Positions 53,477 through 60,456 of a DNA stretch of 64,000 nucleotides are shown piece after piece. The stretch lies in the NCBI RefSeq assembly GCF_001458435.1, contig NZ_CYSF01000018.1, positions 62,001-126,000 on the forward strand. Direction: 5' to 3'. The DNA is from Thalassovita mediterranea (GTDB lineage Bacteria; Pseudomonadota; Alphaproteobacteria; Rhodobacterales; Rhodobacteraceae). Position 1 is the first letter of the stretch, and every line of letters starts with the position of its first letter. Under the pieces are notes generated by a model, which was not told the origin of the DNA, made no database searches, and was given only the letters and a program-made list of their open reading frames with translations. A program made the translations under genes and the position numbers.

Positions 53477-54218
53477 CCCCCGCACCACTGAGCGTGTCTG
53501 GATTATCGGCGCCTCTGACGGGATCGGCGCGGCACTGGCTCGCGCTTATGCTGCGCGCGGGGATCGGGTGATCCTGTCCGCACGCTCGACCGACCGGCTT
53601 CAGGCTCTCGCCGGCGAGATGCCGAAGGGCGCGGCAGAGGTGGTGGGAATTGATATTGCGGACGCCGCCGACGTGGCGGACGCGGCCCTTCGGGTCAAAG
53701 CAGGCGGGCCAGTGGACCGTGTGATCAACATGGCCGCGCTGTATGATCCCGGTCAGGTCGAAGAGATTGACCTGACCCAAGCCGCCAACATTGTGCAGGT
53801 CAACCTGACCGGCAGCCTGCTGGTGGCGCGTGCCGCGCTGGACGTTCTGCGCCCACAGGGACAGATCGCGCTGTGCGGCAGTGTCGCGGGCTACTTTGGT
53901 CTGCCGCAGGGGCAGATCTATTCCGCGACCAAGGCGGGGGTCGCCAATCTGGCCGAAACGCTGCGAAATGAGGTGGCAGGCCGGTTTGACGTGCGGCTGA
54001 TTTCGCCGGGGTTTGTCGATACACGGCTGACCCAGAAAAACGACTTCACTATGCCGGGCCTGCTGACCGCGGACCGCGCGGCGGCAGAGATCCTGCAAGG
54101 GCTGGATGCGCGCCGGTTCGAGGTGCATTTCCCCCGCCGCCTGACCATGCCGCTGAAGCTGCTCAGACGATTGCCATATGCGCTGTCGCTGCCCTTGACC
54201 CGCCGATTGGTGCGCTAG
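53469..54218 (+). CDS. Short-chain dehydrogenase/reductase in the sigma-E operon
   Basis: The 249-residue Rossmann protein has the nucleotide loop WIIGASDGIGAALARAYAARG, NMAALYDPG in the NAG position, and the catalytic set Ser (CGSVAGYFG) with Tyr and Lys in IYSATKAGV (YxxxK present). A hydrophobic basic C-terminus (RRLTMPLKLLRRLPYALSLPLTRRLVR) may contact the membrane, suiting action on lipids. The start ATG lies in the last codons of the methyltransferase gene. Its substrate is unknown; a long-chain alcohol or ketone from the methylated acyl chain is a guess. Confidence 0.88.
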   Translation: MPDPRTTERVWIIGASDGIGAALARAYAARGDRVILSARSTDRLQALAGEMPKGAAEVVGIDIADAADVADAALRVKAGGPVDRVINMAALYDPGQVEEIDLTQAANIVQVNLTGSLLVARAALDVLRPQGQIALCGSVAGYFGLPQGQIYSATKAGVANLAETLRNEVAGRFDVRLISPGFVDTRLTQKNDFTMPGLLTADRAAAEILQGLDARRFEVHFPRRLTMPLKLLRRLPYALSLPLTRRLVR

Positions 54219-54261
54219 ATCTCTTGCTGTCACCCCAATACGTACCCAGAAAGAAGACCCC

Positions 54262-54660
54262 ATGAGTGTTGTTTACCTTTACCTCACCACCGCCGCCATC
54301 TTCCTGATCGTGGATATGATCGGGCTGCGGTTGCTGATTAAACCGGTGTTTGAACAACACGTAGGCCATCTCTTCGCAGAAGAGTTTCGCATGGGGGCGG
54401 CAGGTCTGTTTTACCTTGGCTATGTGGCGGGGATCCTGTGGTTTGTGTCGCTGCCTGCGCTGCGTGATGATGATGCGATGCAGGCGTTAGTGGGTGGTGT
54501 GGTGTTGGGCCTGATGGCTTATGGCACCTATGAGTTCACCAATTACGCCACATTGCGCGATTGGACGATGCAGCAGGTGGTGCTGGATACGCTGTGGGGT
54601 GGCGCGCTGACGGGCCTTTCTGCATGGGGTGGTGTGTCGGTGATGCGCAGTTTCGGCTGA
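54262..54660 (+). CDS. DUF2177-family membrane protein
   Basis: The 132-residue protein has four membrane helices (YLYLTTAAIFLIVDMIGLRLLIKPVFEQHVG; GAAGLFYLGYVAGILWFVSLPAL; LVGGVVLGLMAYGTYEFTNYATLRDW; VLDTLWGGALTGLSAWGGVSVM). It shows the DUF2177 signature GTYEFTNYATLRDW and DTLWGGALT. The family is known from CFA operons and elsewhere but has no assigned function. AAGAAGA precedes the ATG. It is the last gene before a terminator, completing the five-gene sigma-E unit. Confidence 0.88.
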   Translation: MSVVYLYLTTAAIFLIVDMIGLRLLIKPVFEQHVGHLFAEEFRMGAAGLFYLGYVAGILWFVSLPALRDDDAMQALVGGVVLGLMAYGTYEFTNYATLRDWTMQQVVLDTLWGGALTGLSAWGGVSVMRSFG

Positions 54661-54710
54661 TCGCGCGGGTCGCTGAAAACCTGCTATTCTGGCTCAAAAA
54701 CGACATTTGA

Positions 54711-54748
54711 AAAACACCCTGCGTCACTGCGGGGTGTTTTTGTTTTTG
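54711..54748 (+). terminator. Terminator of the sigma-E lipid-modification operon
   Basis: Stem AAAACACCC/GGGTGTTTT (54711-54719 and 54732-54740) is followed by TGTTTTT. It lies about 50 bases past the DUF2177 stop codon. Confidence 0.88.
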
Positions 54749-54799
54749 CAACTAAATTCAACGCGAAACGGTATTGTGTGAAATTTTTGCAACAAAATT
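54743..54799. repeat. Direct repeat TTTTTGCAAC-N-AAATT upstream of the betaine/carnitine transporter operon
   Basis: TTTTTGCAAC-T-AAATT (from 54743) and TTTTTGCAAC-A-AAATT (from 54784) are spaced 41 bp apart, close to four helical turns. They lie in an A/T-rich 391-bp intergenic region (54661-55051) that also holds the previous terminator and the long proX leader. They could be operators of the transporter operon, but no regulator can be named. Confidence 0.4.
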
Positions 54800-54973
54800 G
54801 GGGTTGTGTAGATAATTAAAATTTCCCCAATGCCGTATTATTCCGGGAATGACTGTTTACATTGAATTTTTCCTGTGGTCTGTTTGCGACATGGGCTTGG
54901 CGAAAATAGACTTTCCCGACTGGCAAGACGCCATTGTGGCACGACCGGTAACGGGAGCGGGCGCTGGGCAAAT

Positions 54974-55045
54974 CGCCTGTTACAGGCGGTGCCGGACCGC
55001 GCAATGCGCGTGGCGGACCACACTGAACAAGTCTTTGGGAGACTT
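54974..55045 (+). promoter_or_regulatory. Structured 5' leader of the proX-like gene, with the ribosome site in a hairpin
   Basis: Three successive hairpins can form: CGCCTG/CAGGCG (54974-54979 and 54983-54988), GCGC-AAT-GCGC (54999-55009), and AAGTCT/AGACTT (55029-55034 and 55040-55045). The last one contains the ribosome site GGGAGA. This could limit translation of the binding protein. It matches no riboswitch that I recognise. Confidence 0.35.
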
Positions 55046-55051
55046 CTTATC

Positions 55052-56059
55052 ATGAAAAAACAAAATGCCTTCGGCGCGATCACTGTCGGTGCATCGCTGA
55101 TGATTGGTACGGCTGCGATGGCCGATTGCGGTGATGTGACAATCGCTGAAATGAACTGGGCGTCTGCGGAACTGATGGCCAATGTAGACGCCATCATTCT
55201 GGAAGAGGGTTACGGCTGCAACGTGGAACTGGTGCCCGGCGCGACCACTACGACCTTTGCTTCGATGAACGAAAAGTCCGAACCTGATATTGCCGGTGAA
55301 TTGTGGATCAACGCGGTGCGTGATCCGCTGGCGAAAGCCACCGCCGAAGGCCGCCTGCATTCTGTCATCGAAGGCCCGATTACCGGTCTGGGCGAAGGCT
55401 GGTGGGTGTCCCCCGCCTTTGTTGAAGCGCATCCTGAGCTGGACACCGTCGAAAAGGTTCTGGCGCGTCCTGATCTGTTCCCCGATGCCGAAGATCCCAG
55501 CAAGGGCGCCTTCCTCGGTTGTCCGGCGGGCTGGGGCTGTCAGCTGTCGAACGCCAACCTATTCCGCGCCTTTGACATGGAGGCGAAAGGCTGGACGCTG
55601 GTTGATCCCGGTTCAGCCGCAGGTCTGGACGGCTCTATCGCCAAAGCGGTGGAACGTGGCGAGAACTGGTTTGGCTACTACTGGGCCCCGACCGCGATTA
55701 TCGGCAAGTATGAGCTGACCATGCTGGAATGGGAAACCCCGTGGGCTGGATCGGAAAACTGGGACGGCTGCATCGTGAAACCGGAACAGGAATGTCTGGA
55801 CCCGCAGAAAAGTTCCTACACCGAGTCCGAGGTGCATTCCGTTGTCACTGACCGTTTCCTGAAAGAGGGCGGCGTTGCTGTGGACTACCTGAAAACCCGC
55901 GTCTTCCCTGGTGAGGTGATGAACGCCATGCTGGTTTACATGAACGACAATCAGGCAACCGGCGGCGATGCAGCATGGCATTTCCTGGAAACCTACCCGC
56001 AGATCTGGGAAGCCTGGGTCAACGAAGATGCGGCAACCGCAATCAAAAAAGAGCTGTAA
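55052..56059 (+). CDS. Quaternary-amine ABC transporter substrate-binding protein (ProX/OpuAC type)
   Basis: The 335-residue precursor has signal MKKQNAFGAITVGASLMIGTAAMA-DC. The OpuAC fold has VTIAEMNWASAELMANVDAIILEEGYGCNVELVPGATTTTFASMNEKSEPDIAGELWINA and the aromatic cage residues expected for trimethylammonium ligands (GEGWWVSPAF; NWFGYYWAPTAIIGKYELTMLEWETPWAG). It would capture glycine betaine, carnitine or gamma-butyrobetaine in the periplasm. Adjacent carnitine-pathway genes favour carnitine or gamma-butyrobetaine. Four to six Cys residues may form disulfides (FLGCPAGWGCQ; DGCIVKPEQECLD). Confidence 0.9.
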   Translation: MKKQNAFGAITVGASLMIGTAAMADCGDVTIAEMNWASAELMANVDAIILEEGYGCNVELVPGATTTTFASMNEKSEPDIAGELWINAVRDPLAKATAEGRLHSVIEGPITGLGEGWWVSPAFVEAHPELDTVEKVLARPDLFPDAEDPSKGAFLGCPAGWGCQLSNANLFRAFDMEAKGWTLVDPGSAAGLDGSIAKAVERGENWFGYYWAPTAIIGKYELTMLEWETPWAGSENWDGCIVKPEQECLDPQKSSYTESEVHSVVTDRFLKEGGVAVDYLKTRVFPGEVMNAMLVYMNDNQATGGDAAWHFLETYPQIWEAWVNEDAATAIKKEL

Positions 56060-56076
56060 GCAGCTGATGCACCATG

Positions 56077-56104
56077 AACAGGGGGCTGCGGCCCCCTGTT
56101 TTAT
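56077..56104 (+). terminator. Intra-operon hairpin between proX-like and proW-like genes
   Basis: A perfect 10-bp stem AACAGGGGGC/GCCCCCTGTT with tetraloop TGCG is followed by TTAT. It is typical of mRNA processing or attenuation that gives more binding protein than permease. Confidence 0.7.
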
Positions 56105-56201
56105 GCGCACGACCATGTGCCCAGTTAGGCGTCCCGATGGGGTTTGATCCCGCCCCGCATCCGGCGCAACAAGAATACGGGACAGCAATGAAGGAGGAAC
56201 C

Positions 56202-57092
56202 ATGTGGGAGTTCCTGACCGAGTTTCCGTCGCTGGGGCGACGCGATCTCGCTGATTTCAAGAACACGATCGACGGTGCCTTTCGCAGCTTTTCGCGTGCC
56301 TATGGCGAGTCGTTGGAGATTTTCTTTTCACCGCTGCTGAAGTTTCTGGTGTGGTTCGAAAAACTGTTGCAGGCGACACCATGGCCGTTGATCATCGCGA
56401 TTATTGCCGGGCTGGCATGGCTGGGCGCGCGCAGTTGGAAAATCACTGTTGGCACCATCGCGGCCTTCCTGCTGATCGGGTTTCTAGGCATGTGGGAAGA
56501 TACGATGGCGACCTTGGCCATCATCTCTGTGGCGACCTTGATGTGTATCCTGATCGGCATTCCCATTGGCATTTTGATGGCGCGATCTGATCGAACACAG
56601 GCGGTGATCACGCCCATTCTGGATGTGATGCAGACGATCCCGTCGTTTGTGTATCTGATCCCGGTGGTGATGCTGTTGGGCATCGGCAAGGTGCCGGGGC
56701 TCTTGGCCGTGTTGATCTATGCAATCCCACCAATCGTGCGTCTGACCAACCTTGGCATTCGTCTGGTGGATAAGGATGTGCTGGAGGCGGCGGATGCCTT
56801 TGGCGCCTCACCTCGGCAGAAACTTTGGGGTGTGCAGGTTCCGCTGGCGCTGCCCAACATCTTTGCTGGTGTGAACCAGACGATCATGATGGCGCTGTCG
56901 ATGGTGGTTATCGCCTCGATGATCGGGGTGAAGGGGCTGGGCGTGCCGGTATTGCGCGCGATTTCCAACCAGTACCTTGCGCTGGGTTTGATGAACGGTC
57001 TGGCCATCGTGGCGCTGGCGATCATTTTTGACCGTATTTCACAAAGCTACGGCCAACGTCTGCAGGCACATCGGGGGCAGGGACATGAGTGA
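56202..57092 (+). CDS. Quaternary-amine ABC transporter permease (ProW type)
   Basis: The 296-residue protein has about six to seven membrane helices and the OpuAB/ProW pattern ISVATLMCILIGIPIGILMARSDRTQAVITPILDVMQTIPSFVYLIPVVMLLGIGKVPGLLAVLIYAIPPIVRLTNLGIRLVDKDVLEAADAFGASPRQKLWGVQVPLALPNIFAGVNQTIMMALSMVVIASMIG. The EAA loop is EAADAFGASPRQKLWGVQVPLALP. AAGGAGG lies before ATG 56202. It shares an eight-base overlap with the ATPase gene. Confidence 0.93.
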   Translation: MWEFLTEFPSLGRRDLADFKNTIDGAFRSFSRAYGESLEIFFSPLLKFLVWFEKLLQATPWPLIIAIIAGLAWLGARSWKITVGTIAAFLLIGFLGMWEDTMATLAIISVATLMCILIGIPIGILMARSDRTQAVITPILDVMQTIPSFVYLIPVVMLLGIGKVPGLLAVLIYAIPPIVRLTNLGIRLVDKDVLEAADAFGASPRQKLWGVQVPLALPNIFAGVNQTIMMALSMVVIASMIGVKGLGVPVLRAISNQYLALGLMNGLAIVALAIIFDRISQSYGQRLQAHRGQGHE

Positions 57093-58128
57093 TCACAGCA
57101 TGACCACAGAACCCAAGATCAAGATTGAAAACCTCTACAAGATCTTTGGCGCAAACCCGAAAAAACACCTGCCCAAGGTGCAGCATGGCATGTCCAAGGA
57201 TGAGCTGCTGGAACAGCACAATCATGTTCTGGGGGTGCATAATGTGTCGCTCGACATCATGCCGCGCCAGATACAGGTGGTGATGGGGCTGTCGGGGTCG
57301 GGCAAATCCACCCTGATCCGCCACATCAACCGGCTGATCGAACCTACGGGCGGAGAGATTTTCATCGATGGCGAAGATGTGCTGGCGATGAATGACGATC
57401 AGCTGCGGGATTTGCGACGGCATAAAATGTCGATGGTGTTTCAGAAGTTTGGCCTGCTGCCACACCGTACCGTGCGTGAAAACGTAGCCTATGGTCTGGA
57501 AGTGCAGGGCGTCGATGAGGCCGAGAGGAACAAGCGCAGCGCCCATTGGATCGACCGCGTTGGCCTGTCGGGCTATGAGGATCGCTATCCCGGGCAACTC
57601 TCAGGCGGTATGCAGCAGCGCGTGGGGCTGGCCCGTGGTCTTGCGACAGATGCGGATATCCTGCTGATGGACGAAGCGTTTTCCGCGCTGGACCCGCTGA
57701 TCCGTTATGACATGCAGTCGATCCTGCTGGAACTGCAGGAAGAGTTGCATAAAACCATCGTCTTTATCACCCACGACCTTGATGAGGCCCTGCGTCTTGG
57801 CGACAAAATCGCCATCCTGCGTGACGGCGCTATGGTGCAGGAGGGCGACGCGCAGCAGATCGTGTTGAACCCTGCTGATGACTACATCCGCGACTTTATC
57901 AAGGACATCAACCGCGGTCGGGTGATCCAACTGCGTGCGATTGCATCGGCCGACGCGCTGGCCGCAGCACCAGCTGATGCGCCCCAGCTGGCGGGCAACA
58001 CAGTGTTGGAGGATGCGCTGTCCACCATGGCAGAGGCGGAAGGTCAGACCATCAAGGTCACAGGCCCTGACGGCAGCATTGCTGGTGCGGTGTCGTTGAC
58101 CAGTGCCATTCAGGCGCTGCACAGCTAA
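57085..58128 (+). CDS. Quaternary-amine ABC transporter ATPase (ProV type)
   Basis: The 347-residue protein has the ProV-type N-terminal extension (IKIENLYKIFGANPKKHLPKVQHGMSKDELLEQHNHVLGVHNV). It also has Walker A GLSGSGKST, signature QLSGGMQQRVGLARGLATD, Walker B ILLMDEAFSALDP and H-loop ITHDLDEAL. The C-terminus has a short remnant of a CBS-like domain (VLEDALSTMAEAEGQTIKVTGPDGSIAGAVSLTSAIQALHS), whereas osmosensing OpuA ATPases have two full CBS repeats; this suggests catabolic uptake rather than osmotic control. It is followed by a strong terminator. Confidence 0.93.
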   Translation: MSDHSMTTEPKIKIENLYKIFGANPKKHLPKVQHGMSKDELLEQHNHVLGVHNVSLDIMPRQIQVVMGLSGSGKSTLIRHINRLIEPTGGEIFIDGEDVLAMNDDQLRDLRRHKMSMVFQKFGLLPHRTVRENVAYGLEVQGVDEAERNKRSAHWIDRVGLSGYEDRYPGQLSGGMQQRVGLARGLATDADILLMDEAFSALDPLIRYDMQSILLELQEELHKTIVFITHDLDEALRLGDKIAILRDGAMVQEGDAQQIVLNPADDYIRDFIKDINRGRVIQLRAIASADALAAAPADAPQLAGNTVLEDALSTMAEAEGQTIKVTGPDGSIAGAVSLTSAIQALHS

Positions 58129-58154
58129 GACCAAGTGGGGATTTGAACAGCCAA

Positions 58155-58184
58155 GAGGCCGCCTGTTTTGGGCGGCCTTTTTCG
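58155..58184 (+). terminator. Terminator of the transporter operon
   Basis: AGGCCGCC (58156-58163) pairs with GGCGGCCT (58171-58178) across TGTTTTG and is followed by TTTTT. It lies about 25 bases after the stop codon. Confidence 0.9.
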
Positions 58185-58217
58185 TGTGTTTTATCATTGT
58201 TGCTTTGGTTGGGGGGC

Positions 58218-59168
58218 TTAGGTCGCGTTAATCATCTGGCGGACCTGTCTGGGGGTGACCCCAAATTCCGCGCGAAAGGCGCGTGTCAGGGCTGTCGGGT
58301 CATGATAACCGCAGCGCAGCGCCACCTCTGTGACGCTGGCTTGGGTCTGTTCCAGACGACGGCGGGCTTCGGCCAGCCGGATCTTGCGATAGATCTGGGC
58401 TGGGGTCTGACCGGTTTCCGCCCGTGCGATCTGTTCCAAACGTCGGGCACTGATGCCGATGCGCTGCGCCAGTGCGGGGATGGGCAGTGGCGCCTCGATG
58501 TGGCGGCGCATCAGGGCGGCAGCAGCGCGCAGCAGTTGATCTTCGGGCCAGCGCCGAAGCGGGTTCATTTGCGGATCGCGTTCCCCGAACATGAACAGCG
58601 ATGAAACCTCAAGGGCCAGCGTGGCACCGTGATGGCGTTCTATCATTTCAAGTAGCAGTTCCAGCGTTGTCGTCGCGCCGCCGCAACTGGCGCGGTTGCC
58701 GTCGATGACCCAGCGGGTATCAACCACATCAATGGTTGGAAAGGCCTCGGCCAGATCGCCCAGCACATCCCAATGTGCGGTGGCGCGGTGCCCGTCCAGC
58801 AGCCCCGCCGATGCCAGCAGCCACGCGCCAGTATCCAATCCCGCCAGCACATCAAACCGCCCCGCCGCCGCCCGCAGGCTGCGGCGCAATTCCGGGGTGT
58901 CCAGTGTTTCGTAGCCGTAGCTGGGCATGACCAGCAATGCGGCGCCGCCGGTGTCGGCGCTCAACGCTTTGGGGTGTACGGGCAGCGCAGAAGAGGACAG
59001 AAGAACCTCACCCCGCTGGCTATAATACCCCCAGTCATAAAGCCTGCGCCGAGACAGCGAATTTGCAGCGCGTAGCGGTTCCACCGCGTTGGCAAGGCAG
59101 AGGTTTGAAAAACCGTCAAACAGCATCAACCCGATATGTCGGGGTGTATCTGATTGCGCTTTATGCAC
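58218..59168 (-). CDS. GlxA-type AraC regulator, CdhR/GbdR-like
   Basis: The protein of about 316 residues has an N-terminal DJ-1/PfpI-like amidase-fold domain (HIGLMLFDGFSNLCLANAVEPLRAANSLS; FDVLAGLDTGAWLLASAGLLDGHRATAHWDVLGDLAEAFPTIDVVDTRWVIDGNRASCGGATTTLELLLEMI). A C-terminal AraC double HTH follows (IPALAQRIGISARRLEQIARAETGQTPAQIYRKIRLAEARRRLEQTQASVTEVALRCGYHDPTALTRAFRAEFGVTPRQVR). CdhR and GbdR of Pseudomonas activate carnitine and betaine genes, and this gene is divergent from the carnitine-type genes here. The start is uncertain: GTG at 59168 or TTG at 59189, neither with a good ribosome site. Confidence 0.87.
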   Translation of the reverse strand: MHKAQSDTPRHIGLMLFDGFSNLCLANAVEPLRAANSLSRRRLYDWGYYSQRGEVLLSSSALPVHPKALSADTGGAALLVMPSYGYETLDTPELRRSLRAAAGRFDVLAGLDTGAWLLASAGLLDGHRATAHWDVLGDLAEAFPTIDVVDTRWVIDGNRASCGGATTTLELLLEMIERHHGATLALEVSSLFMFGERDPQMNPLRRWPEDQLLRAAAALMRRHIEAPLPIPALAQRIGISARRLEQIARAETGQTPAQIYRKIRLAEARRRLEQTQASVTEVALRCGYHDPTALTRAFRAEFGVTPRQVRQMINAT

Positions 59169-59198
59169 GTTTTTTATCCAATTCTGCAAGGTCAGGTG

Positions 59199-59215
59199 GC
59201 TAACCCTGCGTTAGC
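59199..59215. promoter_or_regulatory. Inverted repeat in the regulator/acyl-CoA dehydrogenase intergenic region
   Basis: GCTAAC-CCTGC-GTTAGC is a perfect 6-bp repeat with a 5-base spacer between the divergent genes. It could be the binding site of the GlxA-type activator or another regulator; the region is only about 90 bp long. Confidence 0.4.
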
Positions 59216-59262
59216 GTCCGGCAAAAGGCAATCTTAAACCACTGTCGTGAGGGGAGGGCATC

Positions 59263-60456
59263 ATGCCACAAGACGCAGATACAGCCGCTTCGGGTCTGAA
59301 CTTTGGCCTGAGCGCGGAGCAGGAGATGATCGCCTCCACCGTGCGCAGTTTTGTCGAACAAGAGATCTACCCGCACGAGGCCGAGGTTGAGCGCACCGGT
59401 CATGTGCCGCCTGAACTGGGCAACGCGATCAAGCAGAAGTGCATCGATCTGGGATTTTACGCCTGCAACTTCCCCGAAGAGGTCGGCGGCGCGGGGCTGA
59501 GCCACATGGATTTCACTCTGGTGGAACGGGAACTGGGCCGTGGCAGTATGGCCTTGACCCATTTCTTTGGCCGGCCGCAAAACATCCTGATGGCCTGCGA
59601 AGGGGATCAGCGCGACAAATACCTGTTGCCTGCAGTGCGCGGGGACAAGATGGATGCGCTGGCGATGACCGAACCGGATGCCGGATCTGACGTGCGCGGC
59701 ATGAAATGTCAGGCGCGTCGCGACGGAGGGGATTGGGTGATCAACGGCTCCAAGCATTTCATTTCAGGGGCAGAGCATGCGGATTTCTTCATCGTGTTTG
59801 TCGCCACAGGCGAAGATGACACACCGCGCGGGCCGAAGAAGCGGATTACCTGTTTTCTGGTCGATCGTGGTCATCCCGGTTTTGAGGTCCGCGAGGGATA
59901 CAATTCGGTCAGTCACAAGGGATACAAAAACTACATCCTTACCTTCGATGATTGCCGCCTGCCGGATGCGCAGGTTTTGGGCGCCGTTGATGGCGGATTT
60001 GATGTGATGAACGAATGGCTTTACGCCACACGTCTGACCGTGGCGGCGTTTTGTGTCGGACGGGCGCGGCGCTGTTTTGACCATGCGCTGCACTACGCGG
60101 CGGAACGCAAACAGTTCGGCCAACAGATTGCCAAGTTTCAGGGGATCAGTTTCCAGATCGCTGATATGATTACCGAAATTGACGCCGCCGACTGGATGAC
60201 TCTGTCTGGCGCCTGGCGGCTGGATCAGGGGCTGCCTGCCAACCGCGAAATTGCCAGCGCCAAGCTGTACGCCAGTGAAATGCTGGCTCGGGTGACGGAC
60301 ACCACGTTGCAGATTTTTGGTGGTATGGGGCTGATGGATGATTTCCCCATCGAACGGTTCTGGCGCGATGCGCGGGTGGAACGGATCTGGGACGGAACCA
60401 GCGAAATTCAGCGCCACATCATCAGCCGGGATCTGTTCCGGCCCTTGGGTGCCTAA
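59263..60456 (+). CDS. Acyl-CoA dehydrogenase, probable gamma-butyrobetainyl-CoA dehydrogenase
   Basis: The 397-residue protein has the ACAD signature DALAMTEPDAGSDVRGMKCQARRDGGDWVINGSKHFISGAEHADFFIVFV, a helix ERKQFGQQIAKFQGISFQIADMITEIDAA and IFGGMGLMDDFPIERFWRDARVERIWDGTSEIQRHIISRDLF. In this last motif the usual catalytic Glu of medium-chain enzymes is replaced by Asp377. With the CoA ligase and hydratase genes it matches the gamma-butyrobetaine-to-carnitine route described in Sinorhizobium meliloti, where it would oxidise gamma-butyrobetainyl-CoA to crotonobetainyl-CoA. GAGGGGAGG precedes the ATG. Confidence 0.88.
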   Translation: MPQDADTAASGLNFGLSAEQEMIASTVRSFVEQEIYPHEAEVERTGHVPPELGNAIKQKCIDLGFYACNFPEEVGGAGLSHMDFTLVERELGRGSMALTHFFGRPQNILMACEGDQRDKYLLPAVRGDKMDALAMTEPDAGSDVRGMKCQARRDGGDWVINGSKHFISGAEHADFFIVFVATGEDDTPRGPKKRITCFLVDRGHPGFEVREGYNSVSHKGYKNYILTFDDCRLPDAQVLGAVDGGFDVMNEWLYATRLTVAAFCVGRARRCFDHALHYAAERKQFGQQIAKFQGISFQIADMITEIDAADWMTLSGAWRLDQGLPANREIASAKLYASEMLARVTDTTLQIFGGMGLMDDFPIERFWRDARVERIWDGTSEIQRHIISRDLFRPLGA

